Assembly: GCF_965216805.1 (NCBI RefSeq)
Contig: NZ_CBDCGN010000002.1
Span: 2,108,001-2,172,000, forward strand
From: Panacagrimonas sp965216805
Lineage (GTDB): Bacteria; Pseudomonadota; Gammaproteobacteria; Nevskiales; Nevskiaceae
Length of the DNA: 64,000 nt
Direction: 5' to 3'
In this document: positions 1-6,764 of the stretch, in pieces
How the letters are laid out: each line of letters starts with the position of its first letter
How positions within the stretch are numbered: the first letter of the stretch is position 1
Position numbers and translations under genes: made by a program
The notes under the pieces: generated by a model
Told to the model about the DNA's origin: nothing
Database searches by the model: none
What the model saw: only the letters and a program-made list of their open reading frames with translations

Positions 1-195
1 CACATCGCAGCAGCCCGGCGCTGCCTCAGCCTCGACCGCCGCCTTCGAGTCCGGCATCGCGTGGTCGGGCGCCTCGTGCCCATTCGGGCAGCAGCACTCT
101 GCGCGCACCACGTCCAGACCATCCATCCGGCACGCATAACCCGTCGTGACCCACGACAGGCTGATGATCAGCAGGAGGCTGATGAAACGGCGCAT
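1..195 (-). CDS. Cys-rich exported small protein, partial (C-terminus outside window)
   Basis: Reading leftward from an ATG at 195-193, all 65 codons to the window edge are open. The first ~21 residues (MRRFISLLLIISLSWVTTGYA) minus the last form a clear signal peptide: two arginines, a hydrophobic core and a small-residue cleavage region. The mature part begins with Cys and carries a CCC run and a CC pair plus His residues, which suggests a metal-binding exported protein. The start lies only seven bases downstream of the -10 of a MerR-type promoter and has no Shine-Dalgarno sequence. I do not recognise the family. A metal-response role is inferred from the promoter and the Cys/His content; a lipoprotein is a less likely alternative. 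Confidence 0.6.
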   Translation of the reverse strand, partial: MRRFISLLLIISLSWVTTGYACRMDGLDVVRAECCCPNGHEAPDHAMPDSKAAVEAEAAPGCCDV

Positions 196-564
196 GGGAC
201 ACAGCGTAAACCCTTGTGTTACCCAAGGGTCAAGCCTTTCATGCCCCAAGCGCCGGAATTCATGCTTTTCTCTTTCCATACGGCTGCAACGTCAACGCTT
301 GGTATCGGCCGCGACCGGCATCCGCCGTTAGATCGCCCAGACAACTATTAGCAGACCTGTATCAGAGGTCGTGCGGTAGTGACCTGCTATGGCGATCCAC
401 CCATCTGCGCATCAACGTCCGCTTTCGACTGCTCTATCGACGTGTGCCGAAGACCGCTTCGGGCTGAACTCAGCCTCCGGCCTTCTTGGTGAGGAGTGTC
501 CGCCTTCAGGCACCGAGACCGGGACCGCAAGGAGACTCACGCACGTTCCTAAAGTCGGGGGTAC
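196..564. other. No gene seen between the MerR-type promoter and the IS21-like repeats
   Basis: Apart from the promoter at 203-233, I find no reading frame here with a ribosome binding site, a recognisable domain or plausible composition on either strand. The short open frames look like chance. It may be the scar of earlier insertions, because it is followed by an IS21-like end and a gene fragment. Confidence 0.5.
203..233 (-). promoter_or_regulatory. MerR-type promoter/operator
   Basis: On the minus strand a -35 TTGACC (233-228) and a -10 TACGCT (208-203) are separated by 19 bases. A perfect dyad, ACCCTTG (210-216) and CAAGGGT (224-230) with a 7-base centre, sits between them. The overlong 19-base spacer with an operator inside it is the hallmark of promoters untwisted by MerR-family metal or redox sensors. 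It points at the Cys-rich exported gene. No merR-like gene is visible to the right, so the regulator must lie left of the window or elsewhere. The inducing metal cannot be told from the operator. Confidence 0.75.
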
Positions 565-614
565 TGGCGCAGTTTGACCTGGCCATCAGTGGTGCACTTT
601 GAGGTGGCCAGCAG
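565..614 (+). repeat. Two tandem 25-base repeats, IS21-family end remnant
   Basis: Units at 565-589 and 590-614 match at 20 of 25 positions; both have the pattern TGG-GCA-TTTGA-TGGCCA-CAG. Short imperfect tandem repeats of this type are typical of the transposase-binding ends of IS21-family elements. No istA or istB gene lies nearby, so this would be a solo end left by a deletion or one-ended event. The following gene fragment is joined directly to it. The repeats are seen; the IS21 assignment is from memory of the family. Confidence 0.45.
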
Positions 615-797
615 GGCGTGGAGTTGTCGGCCCCGCGACGCTTGCTGCTTCCCTTGAGCGGTGCCCGGGTGGCCGACATGAGTATGGTCAGGGTCTCCCC
701 GGCAGGCTATTACCTTCATTGGCCACGCCTCGGCGGCTATCTCTGGGTAACCGATTTGTTCGGGCTGAACTTTCGGCAAGTCCTCGACGAATTGTAG
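603..797 (+). pseudogene. 3' fragment of a DUF2442-like gene, truncated by the IS21-like end
   Basis: The frame from 603 to the TAG at 795-797 encodes about 64 residues that read as protein rather than noise, including SMVRVSPAGYYLHW and a terminal VLDEL. This resembles the C-terminal half of DUF2442-type proteins, which are often found in small toxin-antitoxin-like pairs. A stop (TGA) lies at 600-602 inside the second repeat unit, there is no ribosome binding site, and the N-terminal half is missing. It is therefore probably a fragment left after the IS21-like end joined here. The family call is tentative. Confidence 0.35.
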
Positions 798-859
798 CGA
801 TTGCTCACCTTCCGAAGCGCCCTCGCGCTGCGTCCGGCCTCGCGATTTCTCGACGGCTC

Positions 860-1468
860 TCAGCTCCGCCGTTCTGGGAATCGATAGCTTCCGAATTGCC
901 GGACCACCCCTGTCACCACTCCCCAGATCGAATCTCCCTGGTCGGGCTGCAGCGGTCGGCTTCGATGCTCTGAGTTCGTCGAGTCGGGCTCGAGCGAAGG
1001 GGTTCGTCGTCTTGCCACGAAGCGGTGGACGGTCAGGTCCCGGTTCTCCAGCACTGCCAGCACGATATCGCCAGTCGCTGGCTTCAACCGGCGATCCACC
1101 AGCACGCGGTCGCCATCGAGGATTCCCGCTCGGTCCATCGCGTCTCCGCGGACCGTGTACACGAAGGTAGAGCCAGGTTCAGGAGTCAGCGGGTCATGGG
1201 AGCCGTCGCCGGCGAGACCACCCCCCAGCGCGTTTGTTGCCATCTCCCGCACGAGGTTTAAATCGATTCCCTGGGCCGACGGCCTTTGGCCCTGCGCACC
1301 ATGCCATCCGGCCAGGGCATGCGCCCCACGGGAATACTCCTGAAGCTGGGCAAGCATGGAATCGACCAGCGAGGTCGGTACTCGCATTACCCGCGTTTCT
1401 TCCCCGTGGTATCGCCCCGAGCCTGCCGGCCTGCCAGCACCCGCTCGACGTCCGCCGTGCCTAGCCAT
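860..1468 (-). CDS. UmuD-like S24-fold protein lacking the Ser-Lys catalytic dyad
   Basis: This 202-residue protein has the UmuD layout: an N-terminal GRRAGAGRPAGSG segment, then a LexA/UmuD C-terminal fold. UmuD is normally cut to UmuD' by a Ser-Lys dyad and joins UmuC as DNA polymerase V. Here the Ser motif GDSM reads GDAMDRAGI (Ala at residue 110, codon 1141-1139) and the Lys motif TVKKL reads TVHRF (His at residue 148), so self-cleavage should be impossible. The flanks DGDRVLVDRR and GDIVLAVLE are well kept, so the fold should be intact. The ATG at 1468 is chosen because GGAGGG lies six bases upstream; an in-frame upstream ATG at 1522 lacks one. No umuC follows. It is transposon cargo. 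Confidence 0.75.
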   Translation of the reverse strand: MARHGGRRAGAGRPAGSGRYHGEETRVMRVPTSLVDSMLAQLQEYSRGAHALAGWHGAQGQRPSAQGIDLNLVREMATNALGGGLAGDGSHDPLTPEPGSTFVYTVRGDAMDRAGILDGDRVLVDRRLKPATGDIVLAVLENRDLTVHRFVARRRTPSLEPDSTNSEHRSRPLQPDQGDSIWGVVTGVVRQFGSYRFPERRS

Positions 1469-1619
1469 GCACAGCCCTCCGCACGGTGCCAGCGCTGTCG
1501 GACGGCCAGCACCACAGGGCATTGCTTCGCGACGCCCTTAGGGGGCGGCCATAACCATGAAGGTTCTGAATCATTTTCCCTGCAAAAAAGGACTTCTCCA
1601 GACTGTTGATATACGTTAC

Positions 1620-1625
1620 TATAAT
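1620..1625 (+). promoter_or_regulatory. Candidate -10 element TATAAT
   Basis: A perfect TATAAT lies 39 bases before the start of the 133-residue gene, in an AT-rich stretch between it and the divergent UmuD-like gene. I find no good -35 at 16-18 bases. The same stretch reads TATAGT on the other strand and could serve the UmuD-like gene as well. Confidence 0.35.
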
Positions 1626-1664
1626 CATGTTGGCAAGCTTCGAACCGGCATCAGGGGAACGGCA

Positions 1665-2066
1665 ATGCGACAGAATCAGAGGTCTTCCCAGGCAATCGGT
1701 CCACTACGGGCCGCGCCCCTGGCGCTTCGCTTGGTGGAGGCCTGGGAAGCCGAGCGGGCGCAACGGGGCCGCGCGAAGCGCGGAATGCGCGTCGAATTGA
1801 AGATTTGCGTTTCTGACCGCGGTGATTCCCCGGCCAGAAGCCAAGCAGCGCTTCGGCTCATTGAGCGGTGGTGCCTGAAGGATTACCGCCCGCGTCGATT
1901 GCAGGCCGATGGCTCGCTCATCGAGCTCGCCCTGCCCCCCACGGGCGGTTCGATTGATCAGGCGGCGCAAGCGCTGCTCGAGCGGATTCGCAGCGTCGGG
2001 AATGATCGAGATTGCGAGGTCGATGCAGTGATCCGCCACCGCGACACCAGCCGAGTCTGGAGCTAA
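1665..2066 (+). CDS. Hypothetical protein, 133 residues, transposon cargo
   Basis: Not recognised. The ATG at 1665 is preferred over an in-frame ATG at 1557 because AGGGGAA lies seven bases upstream and a TATAAT lies 39 bases upstream. The product is basic and soluble, with an Arg-rich first third (EAERAQRGRAKRG) and no signal peptide or membrane segment. It ends 16 bases before the tnpA start, so the two are probably co-transcribed. Its place between a UmuD-like gene and tnpA suggests an accessory protein of the element, possibly DNA-binding, but nothing in the sequence proves it. Confidence 0.55.
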   Translation: MRQNQRSSQAIGPLRAAPLALRLVEAWEAERAQRGRAKRGMRVELKICVSDRGDSPARSQAALRLIERWCLKDYRPRRLQADGSLIELALPPTGGSIDQAAQALLERIRSVGNDRDCEVDAVIRHRDTSRVWS

Positions 2067-2082
2067 GCTCCCTCCCCTCTCG

Positions 2083-5061
2083 GTGGCCACGGTCGAGGAA
2101 ACCGCATACCCGCGATTGCTTCCAGAGCCACGGCCCAGGGAGCTCAACGACCATTACATCCCTTCCGACGACGAGAAGGCTTGGGCAAAGAAGAGCGCCA
2201 ATTCCGCCACCAAGCGCGTCGCACTTCTGGTGCTGCTCAAATGCGCCCAGCGCCTGGGATTCTTCCCGCGGCTAAAAGATGTTCCTCGGCCATACCTGGA
2301 TCACGTCACCCTTGCGAGTGATTTCAAGCGTCCCCTGACAGGCGATGAAATCAGGATGGCCGATGATGGCGGCGTCCGCCATCGCAATCTCAATCTCCTC
2401 CGCAAGCGTTTGGACATTCGCCCGCTCGACGATGAGGATTGGATGATCGAGCGCGCAGCGACGGCGGCGCTGACTCAGCATCACCTCACAGACATCATCA
2501 ATGTGCTGCTTGAGGAGCTCATCCACTATCAGTATGAGTTGCCCGGATTCACGACCTTGGAGCGCATGGCACGCCGCGCCCGGGAAAAGGTCGAGACCCT
2601 GCACTATGGTTCCCTTGCCGACCCATTGTCCTCGCAGCTTCGCAAGAAGATCGATGCCTTGTTCGAGACCGCCGGCTCGAGCACATCCGCCTGGAACGCG
2701 TTGAAGCAAGAGCCCAAGCGTCCAACGAACAATGCCGTGCGCGACTATCTCGACCACGTCCGCCAGGTGCAGCAACTTTCGGTCGGTCTGCCAGCGGTCG
2801 CCGATATACCGGTCAGCAAGCTCAAGCACTATCGCGTGCTGGCGCGAGCCCAGAATGCCACCGAAATGCTCGAGCTGGTTCCCCGCAAGCGATACGCGTT
2901 GGCCGTCACCTTCATTCGGTCCTGCCATGCGCGGGCTCTGGATGACGCCGCCGATCTGTACATCCGTTTGCACGACAGGCTCCGGTCCTCTGCCGAGCGT
3001 CGACTCCGCCAGTACCAGATCGAACGCGCCAAGGCGATCGATCTCTTGGTCGAGCGATTCCACGGTACTTTGAAGGCCTACCAGACCGATGCCAGCGCGG
3101 TGAAAAGGCTGCAGGCTATCGAGAACAGCATTGGAAGTGACGCCGCGATGCTCTTGGAGCTGTGTGAAGAGCATCTCGCGTTCTCGGGCTCCAATTACCT
3201 GCCCTTTATGCTCAATCGCTACCCGGGATTCAGATCCCTTTTTCTGAACTGCCTGGAGGTGATCAAGCCCAAATCGACGAACGAAAACCAGGGAATGGAG
3301 AAGCTGATAGAAGCACTTCATCGTCTCCGGCATTCCCGAATCGAGCATGTCTCGCTGTCAGAATTGGGGCTCAACGCCAAAGCCGACCTAGGCTGGATGA
3401 GCAATGCATGGCGGCAGCTGGTGTTTGATGACGGCACGGGGTTGCCTTCGACTGGCGATATCGTTCATCGCAAGGCCTTCGAGCTCAGCGTCATCTCGCG
3501 GATTCGCGAAGACTTGGGTAATGGCGACCTGTTCATCCAGAGCGGCGAGAAGTACGACGACTATCGCGAGCAGTTGGCAGATATGGATACCGTCGAAAAC
3601 GAGCTGCCTGAATACGGCGAAATGGCGGGCATCGACGTCGATGCGGTCGAAGCGGTGGCCCGGCTGCGCACAGAGCTCGCGGAGCTTGCGACGGAGGTTG
3701 ATAAGCGCTTCAAGCACAACACCCACGCTTCGATCGTCGATGGGAATTTGTCGCTGCGCAATCTGAAGAAGACCATGCAGCCGGCCGCCGCGGAAAAGCT
3801 CGATATGATGATCCGGGATCGCTTGCTCCCGGTCAGCATCCTCGATGTGCTGATCGACGTGGAGCGCTGGCTGAACCTGCATCGCCATTTCAAGCATTTG
3901 GCAGGCACGGACACCCGGATTGAAGATCTTCCGAAGCGCTTTGTCACCTCGTTGTTCTGCTACGGCTGCAACCTCGGCGCCGTCCAGACCAGTCGATCGG
4001 TCAAAGGGATCAGCCGCCGCCAGATCAGTTGGCTCAATCTCAAGTACGTGACGGAGGAGTCACTCGACAAGGCGACAGTCGAGGTGACCAATGCCTTTGC
4101 CAAGTACGATCTGCCCGAATACTGGGGCAGCGGCAAAACCGCCTCTGCGGATGGCATGAAGTGGGACCTGTACGAGCAGAACGCGGTCTCCGAGTATCAC
4201 ATTCGCTATGGCGGCTACGGTGGCATCGGTTATTACCACGTTTCAGATCGGTACATCGCGTTCTTCAGCAGGTTCTTTCCCTGCGGAGCTTACGAAGGGG
4301 TGTACCTTCTCGACGCCATGGTCGAGAATGAGTCCGATCTAAAGCCCGATACCATCCACGGCGATACACACGCTCAGAACCTGGCGATTTTTGGCATCTC
4401 GCACCTGCTGGGCATTCGGCTGATGCCCCGAATCAGGGGCATCAAGAAGCTCAACTTCTACAGGCCTTCCGCTGGGGCGAAGTACAAGCATATCGACGAT
4501 CTATTTACTGGGACGATCAACTGGAAGCTGATTCAGGCCCACTACAAGGAGATGCTCCGCGTGGCGGTGTCGATCAAGCTCGGCAAGATCACGGCTTCAA
4601 CGATCCTGCGGCGCTTCGGAAACAAGAATCAGAGCCGGTTGGCTATGGCGTTCCGGGAGCTTGGGAAGGTAATCCGCACCAAGTTCCTCTTGCGGTTCAT
4701 CGACAACCCGGACTTCCGCAAGCTGATCAGCGCGGCCACCAACAAGAGCGAGGCCTTCAACAACTTCATCCAGTGGGTGTTCTTCGGCAGCGAGGGCATC
4801 ATTCAGGAGAACGTCGCTCACGAGCAGCGCAAGATGATCAAGTACAGCCACCTGGTGGCGAACATGATCTGCCTCTACAACGTCCAGCACATGACGCGGG
4901 TGATCCGCGAACTGAGGGCGGAGGGGGTGGAGGTCACTGCCGACATGGTCGGCTTCCTTTCCCCTTATCGAACCTGGCACATCAACCGGTTCGGCGACTA
5001 TGTGGTGGACTACGATCGCCCCTGGGACCCTATGGATTGGACATTGAAAGTTTTCGATTAA
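2083..5061 (+). CDS. tnpA: Tn3-family transposase TnpA
   Basis: This DDE transposase of 992 residues (family usual about 960-1010) carries out replicative transposition of Tn3-type elements by cutting at the terminal repeats. The N-terminal half is the helical DNA-binding region (DUF4158-like, ALLVLLKCAQRLGFFP). The C-terminal third is the catalytic Tn3 domain: Asp690 (SADGMKW), Asp761 (HGDTHAQN, followed by LLGIRLMPRIRG) and Glu890 (NKSEAFNNF). All three are present and the frame is open, so the enzyme looks active. The start is GTG at 2083 with a weak upstream Shine-Dalgarno. The stop is nine bases from the right terminal repeat, as is usual. Confidence 0.95.
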   Translation: MATVEETAYPRLLPEPRPRELNDHYIPSDDEKAWAKKSANSATKRVALLVLLKCAQRLGFFPRLKDVPRPYLDHVTLASDFKRPLTGDEIRMADDGGVRHRNLNLLRKRLDIRPLDDEDWMIERAATAALTQHHLTDIINVLLEELIHYQYELPGFTTLERMARRAREKVETLHYGSLADPLSSQLRKKIDALFETAGSSTSAWNALKQEPKRPTNNAVRDYLDHVRQVQQLSVGLPAVADIPVSKLKHYRVLARAQNATEMLELVPRKRYALAVTFIRSCHARALDDAADLYIRLHDRLRSSAERRLRQYQIERAKAIDLLVERFHGTLKAYQTDASAVKRLQAIENSIGSDAAMLLELCEEHLAFSGSNYLPFMLNRYPGFRSLFLNCLEVIKPKSTNENQGMEKLIEALHRLRHSRIEHVSLSELGLNAKADLGWMSNAWRQLVFDDGTGLPSTGDIVHRKAFELSVISRIREDLGNGDLFIQSGEKYDDYREQLADMDTVENELPEYGEMAGIDVDAVEAVARLRTELAELATEVDKRFKHNTHASIVDGNLSLRNLKKTMQPAAAEKLDMMIRDRLLPVSILDVLIDVERWLNLHRHFKHLAGTDTRIEDLPKRFVTSLFCYGCNLGAVQTSRSVKGISRRQISWLNLKYVTEESLDKATVEVTNAFAKYDLPEYWGSGKTASADGMKWDLYEQNAVSEYHIRYGGYGGIGYYHVSDRYIAFFSRFFPCGAYEGVYLLDAMVENESDLKPDTIHGDTHAQNLAIFGISHLLGIRLMPRIRGIKKLNFYRPSAGAKYKHIDDLFTGTINWKLIQAHYKEMLRVAVSIKLGKITASTILRRFGNKNQSRLAMAFRELGKVIRTKFLLRFIDNPDFRKLISAATNKSEAFNNFIQWVFFGSEGIIQENVAHEQRKMIKYSHLVANMICLYNVQHMTRVIRELRAEGVEVTADMVGFLSPYRTWHINRFGDYVVDYDRPWDPMDWTLKVFD

Positions 5062-5070
5062 TAACAGACA

Positions 5071-5106
5071 CTTAAGATAACTTTGCTGCGATTTCGTCAG
5101 AATCCC
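5071..5106. repeat. Right terminal inverted repeat of the Tn3-family element
   Basis: Read from the outside inwards (minus strand), the segment starts GGG, continues TTCTGACG, and ends CTTAAG next to tnpA. This 36-base layout, GGG at the tip and TTAAG at the inner end, is that of Tn3-family repeats. It could extend outward to 5119, because the host reading frame only resumes at 5120. The partner repeat is not in the window. Confidence 0.7.
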
Positions 5107-5116
5107 TGCCAACCCT

Positions 5117-5443
5117 CTACACCATGCAGCGGGTGCCCGCCACGTAGCCGATGCCGGTGATGATGCCGGCACCGTAGACCTCGTCCACGCCATCGTCGTC
5201 GTGCTGCGCATAGCCCGCCAGGGTGGACAGTTCGACGAAGCTCGCGCCCGGATCGAGCAGCTGGGCCAGGCGTTCACGCGGCAACAGCTGCCCGCGCTTG
5301 TCGAACTGCGGCTTGGCCCGCGCCGAGCAGCGGTGCACCTGTTGCTCCAGACGTTCGATATGGGCGATCAGCGCCAGCATGGCCTTGCGACGCCGCGCGA
5401 AGGTTTCGGAGTCGCGGCGCACCTGCGATTCGATGATGGGCAT
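5117..5443 (-). pseudogene. atuC: Geranyl-CoA carboxylase-type carboxyltransferase (AtuC-like), truncated by the transposon
   Basis: Only the first ~108 residues of a ~535-residue carboxyltransferase remain. RGQLLPRERLAQLLDPG and YGAGIITGIGYVAGTRCMV are the N-terminal landmarks of acyl-CoA carboxylase beta subunits. The SxLAGYxxHDDDG stretch is of the AtuC kind rather than the LiuB kind (GLYEGVPPG), as I recall those families. After CMV the frame hits a TAG supplied by the transposon end, where intact homologues continue with an ANDATVKGG-type motif. The gene starts six bases after atuD, so it was its operon partner. The missing 3' part may lie beyond the other transposon end. The remaining piece lacks the active site and cannot work. 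Confidence 0.85.
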
Positions 5444-5449
5444 TGGCGC

Positions 5450-6628
5450 CTACCCGCTTCTGGCAGAGCTACGCGTGGCCGGGTGGTAGCCCAGATCCTT
5501 GGCGATGATCTGCAGCATCACCTCGTTGGCGCCGCCGCCGATCGAGCACAGGCGGGTGTCGCGGAAGATGCGCGTGATCGGGCTGTCCCACATGAAGCCC
5601 TGCCCGCCCCAGAACTGCAGGCAGGCGCTGGGCACGGTCTGGCCCAGTTGCCCGACCTTGAACTTGGCCATGGAGGTCAGCAGGGTGGCATCGGCATCGC
5701 CGGCGATGTAGTGCTCGGCGGCCTCGCGCAGCAGCGCCCGCGCGGCGTTGCACTCGACCTGCAGCTCGGCAAGCTTGCAGTGAATCATCTGCTGATCGAG
5801 CAGGGGCTTGCCGAAGGCGACGCGGCTGGCAGTGTATTCGGCGGTGACGGTGATGGCGTCCTCGATCTGGCTCAGGTACTTGCTGCCGGCGAACAGGCGC
5901 TCTTCCTGGAACTGCTGCATCTGGTAGATGAAGCCCATGCCCTCTTCGCCGATGCGATGCCGCACCGGCACGCGCACCTCGTCGAGATAGATCGGCGCGG
6001 TGTCGGAGCTGCGAGCGCCCAGCTTGTTCAGTCGCTTGCCGATGCTGACGCCCGGCGTCTTGGTGGGCACCACGATGAGGCTCTTGTTGCGGTGCGGGGC
6101 ATTCTCGGAGCCGGTATTGCACAACAGGCACAGCCAGTCCGACTGGGTGCCGTTGGTGATCCACATCTTGGAACCGTTGATGATGTAGTCGTCGCCATCG
6201 CGCCGCGCGGTGGTCTTGATCGACGCCACGTCGGAACCGGCGCCGACCTCGCTGACGGCAATGCTGGTGACGCACTCGCCGGCAATCGCCGGCACCAGGA
6301 ATTCGCGCTTCAGCGCCTCGCTGCCGTAGCGGGCCAGTGCTGGCGTCGCCATGTCGGTCTGCACGCCAATGGCGGTGGACAGGCCTGAGCACTTGATACG
6401 GCCTATTTCTTCCGCGTAGACCAGCGAATAGCTGTAATCCAGCCCCTGTCCGCCATATTCCACCGGCTTGGTGATGCCCAGGATTCCCGCGCGGCCAAGC
6501 TTCGGGAACAGTTCGTGCGCGGGAAAGATGCCCTCCTCCTCCCAGGCATCGACGTGGGGCGCGATTTCCGTTTCTACCAAACGCTTGATAGATTGGCGCA
6601 GCAGTTCGTGTTCCGGTGTGAATCTCAT
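5450..6628 (-). CDS. atuD: Citronellyl-CoA dehydrogenase-like acyl-CoA dehydrogenase (AtuD)
   Basis: This FAD-dependent acyl-CoA dehydrogenase of 392 residues probably oxidises citronellyl-CoA to geranyl-CoA in acyclic terpene breakdown. Motifs are intact: SVSEVGAGSD-like (AVSEVGAGSD), KMWITNGTQSD, SRVAFGKPL for FAD contact, FWGGQGFM and SIGGGANEVM near the C-terminus. LDYSYSLVYAEEIGR matches the AtuD group. The start at 6628 follows GGAG by 11 bases; an in-frame ATG at 6730 has no such site. It was co-transcribed with the truncated carboxyltransferase, as in atu operons. A shared 136-base region separates it from the divergent dehydrogenase gene at 6765. Confidence 0.85.
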   Translation of the reverse strand: MRFTPEHELLRQSIKRLVETEIAPHVDAWEEEGIFPAHELFPKLGRAGILGITKPVEYGGQGLDYSYSLVYAEEIGRIKCSGLSTAIGVQTDMATPALARYGSEALKREFLVPAIAGECVTSIAVSEVGAGSDVASIKTTARRDGDDYIINGSKMWITNGTQSDWLCLLCNTGSENAPHRNKSLIVVPTKTPGVSIGKRLNKLGARSSDTAPIYLDEVRVPVRHRIGEEGMGFIYQMQQFQEERLFAGSKYLSQIEDAITVTAEYTASRVAFGKPLLDQQMIHCKLAELQVECNAARALLREAAEHYIAGDADATLLTSMAKFKVGQLGQTVPSACLQFWGGQGFMWDSPITRIFRDTRLCSIGGGANEVMLQIIAKDLGYHPATRSSARSG

Positions 6629-6690
6629 GAGGGGATGATCTCCGGGGTGGTGTCCGCAGCGCGGCGCCGGATGATTCATCGGATTACGAG

Positions 6691-6705
6691 TGGCACGCAA
6701 GTTAC
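6691..6705 (+). promoter_or_regulatory. Imperfect sigma-54-like promoter
   Basis: TGGCACG, then four bases, then TTAC, 60 bases before the GTG at 6765. The -24 half is perfect, but the essential GC of the -12 half (TTGC) reads AC, which normally weakens such promoters strongly. It is listed because a sigma-54 activator gene is present in the window; function is doubtful. Confidence 0.2.
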
Positions 6706-6764
6706 TGGCCTTATCCCCTACGCGGCCCATCAGGCCGGCCGCAACAGAATTGGAGGCTCGAAGC

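Larger units (their letters stand above)
1..5119 (+). mobile_element. Tn3-family transposon, right part (left end outside window)
   Basis: The region ends with a full-length Tn3-type transposase followed by a Tn3-like terminal repeat, and beyond it a host gene is cut off in mid-coding sequence. That makes the right boundary solid to within about 13 bases (5106-5119). No matching left repeat is visible between 1 and 2082, so the element probably begins upstream of the window; that everything from 1 belongs to it is inference. Passenger genes seen are a Cys-rich exported protein under a MerR-type promoter, a UmuD-like protein and an unknown 133-residue protein. No resolvase or res site is recognisable here; they could lie further left. 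Confidence 0.65.

Noticed and set aside
549..779. Minus-strand frame of 76 codons that might be the start of a umuC gene after the UmuD-like gene
   Set aside because: It has no polymerase motifs and no ribosome binding site; the plus-strand DUF2442-like fragment explains the coding-like composition better.
1603..1618. Possible LexA box (CTGT, eight bases, GTTA) between the UmuD-like gene and the 133-residue gene
   Set aside because: Only one half matches CTGT-N8-ACAG; the second half is GTTA. A UmuD gene would be expected to have one, but the sequence does not support it.
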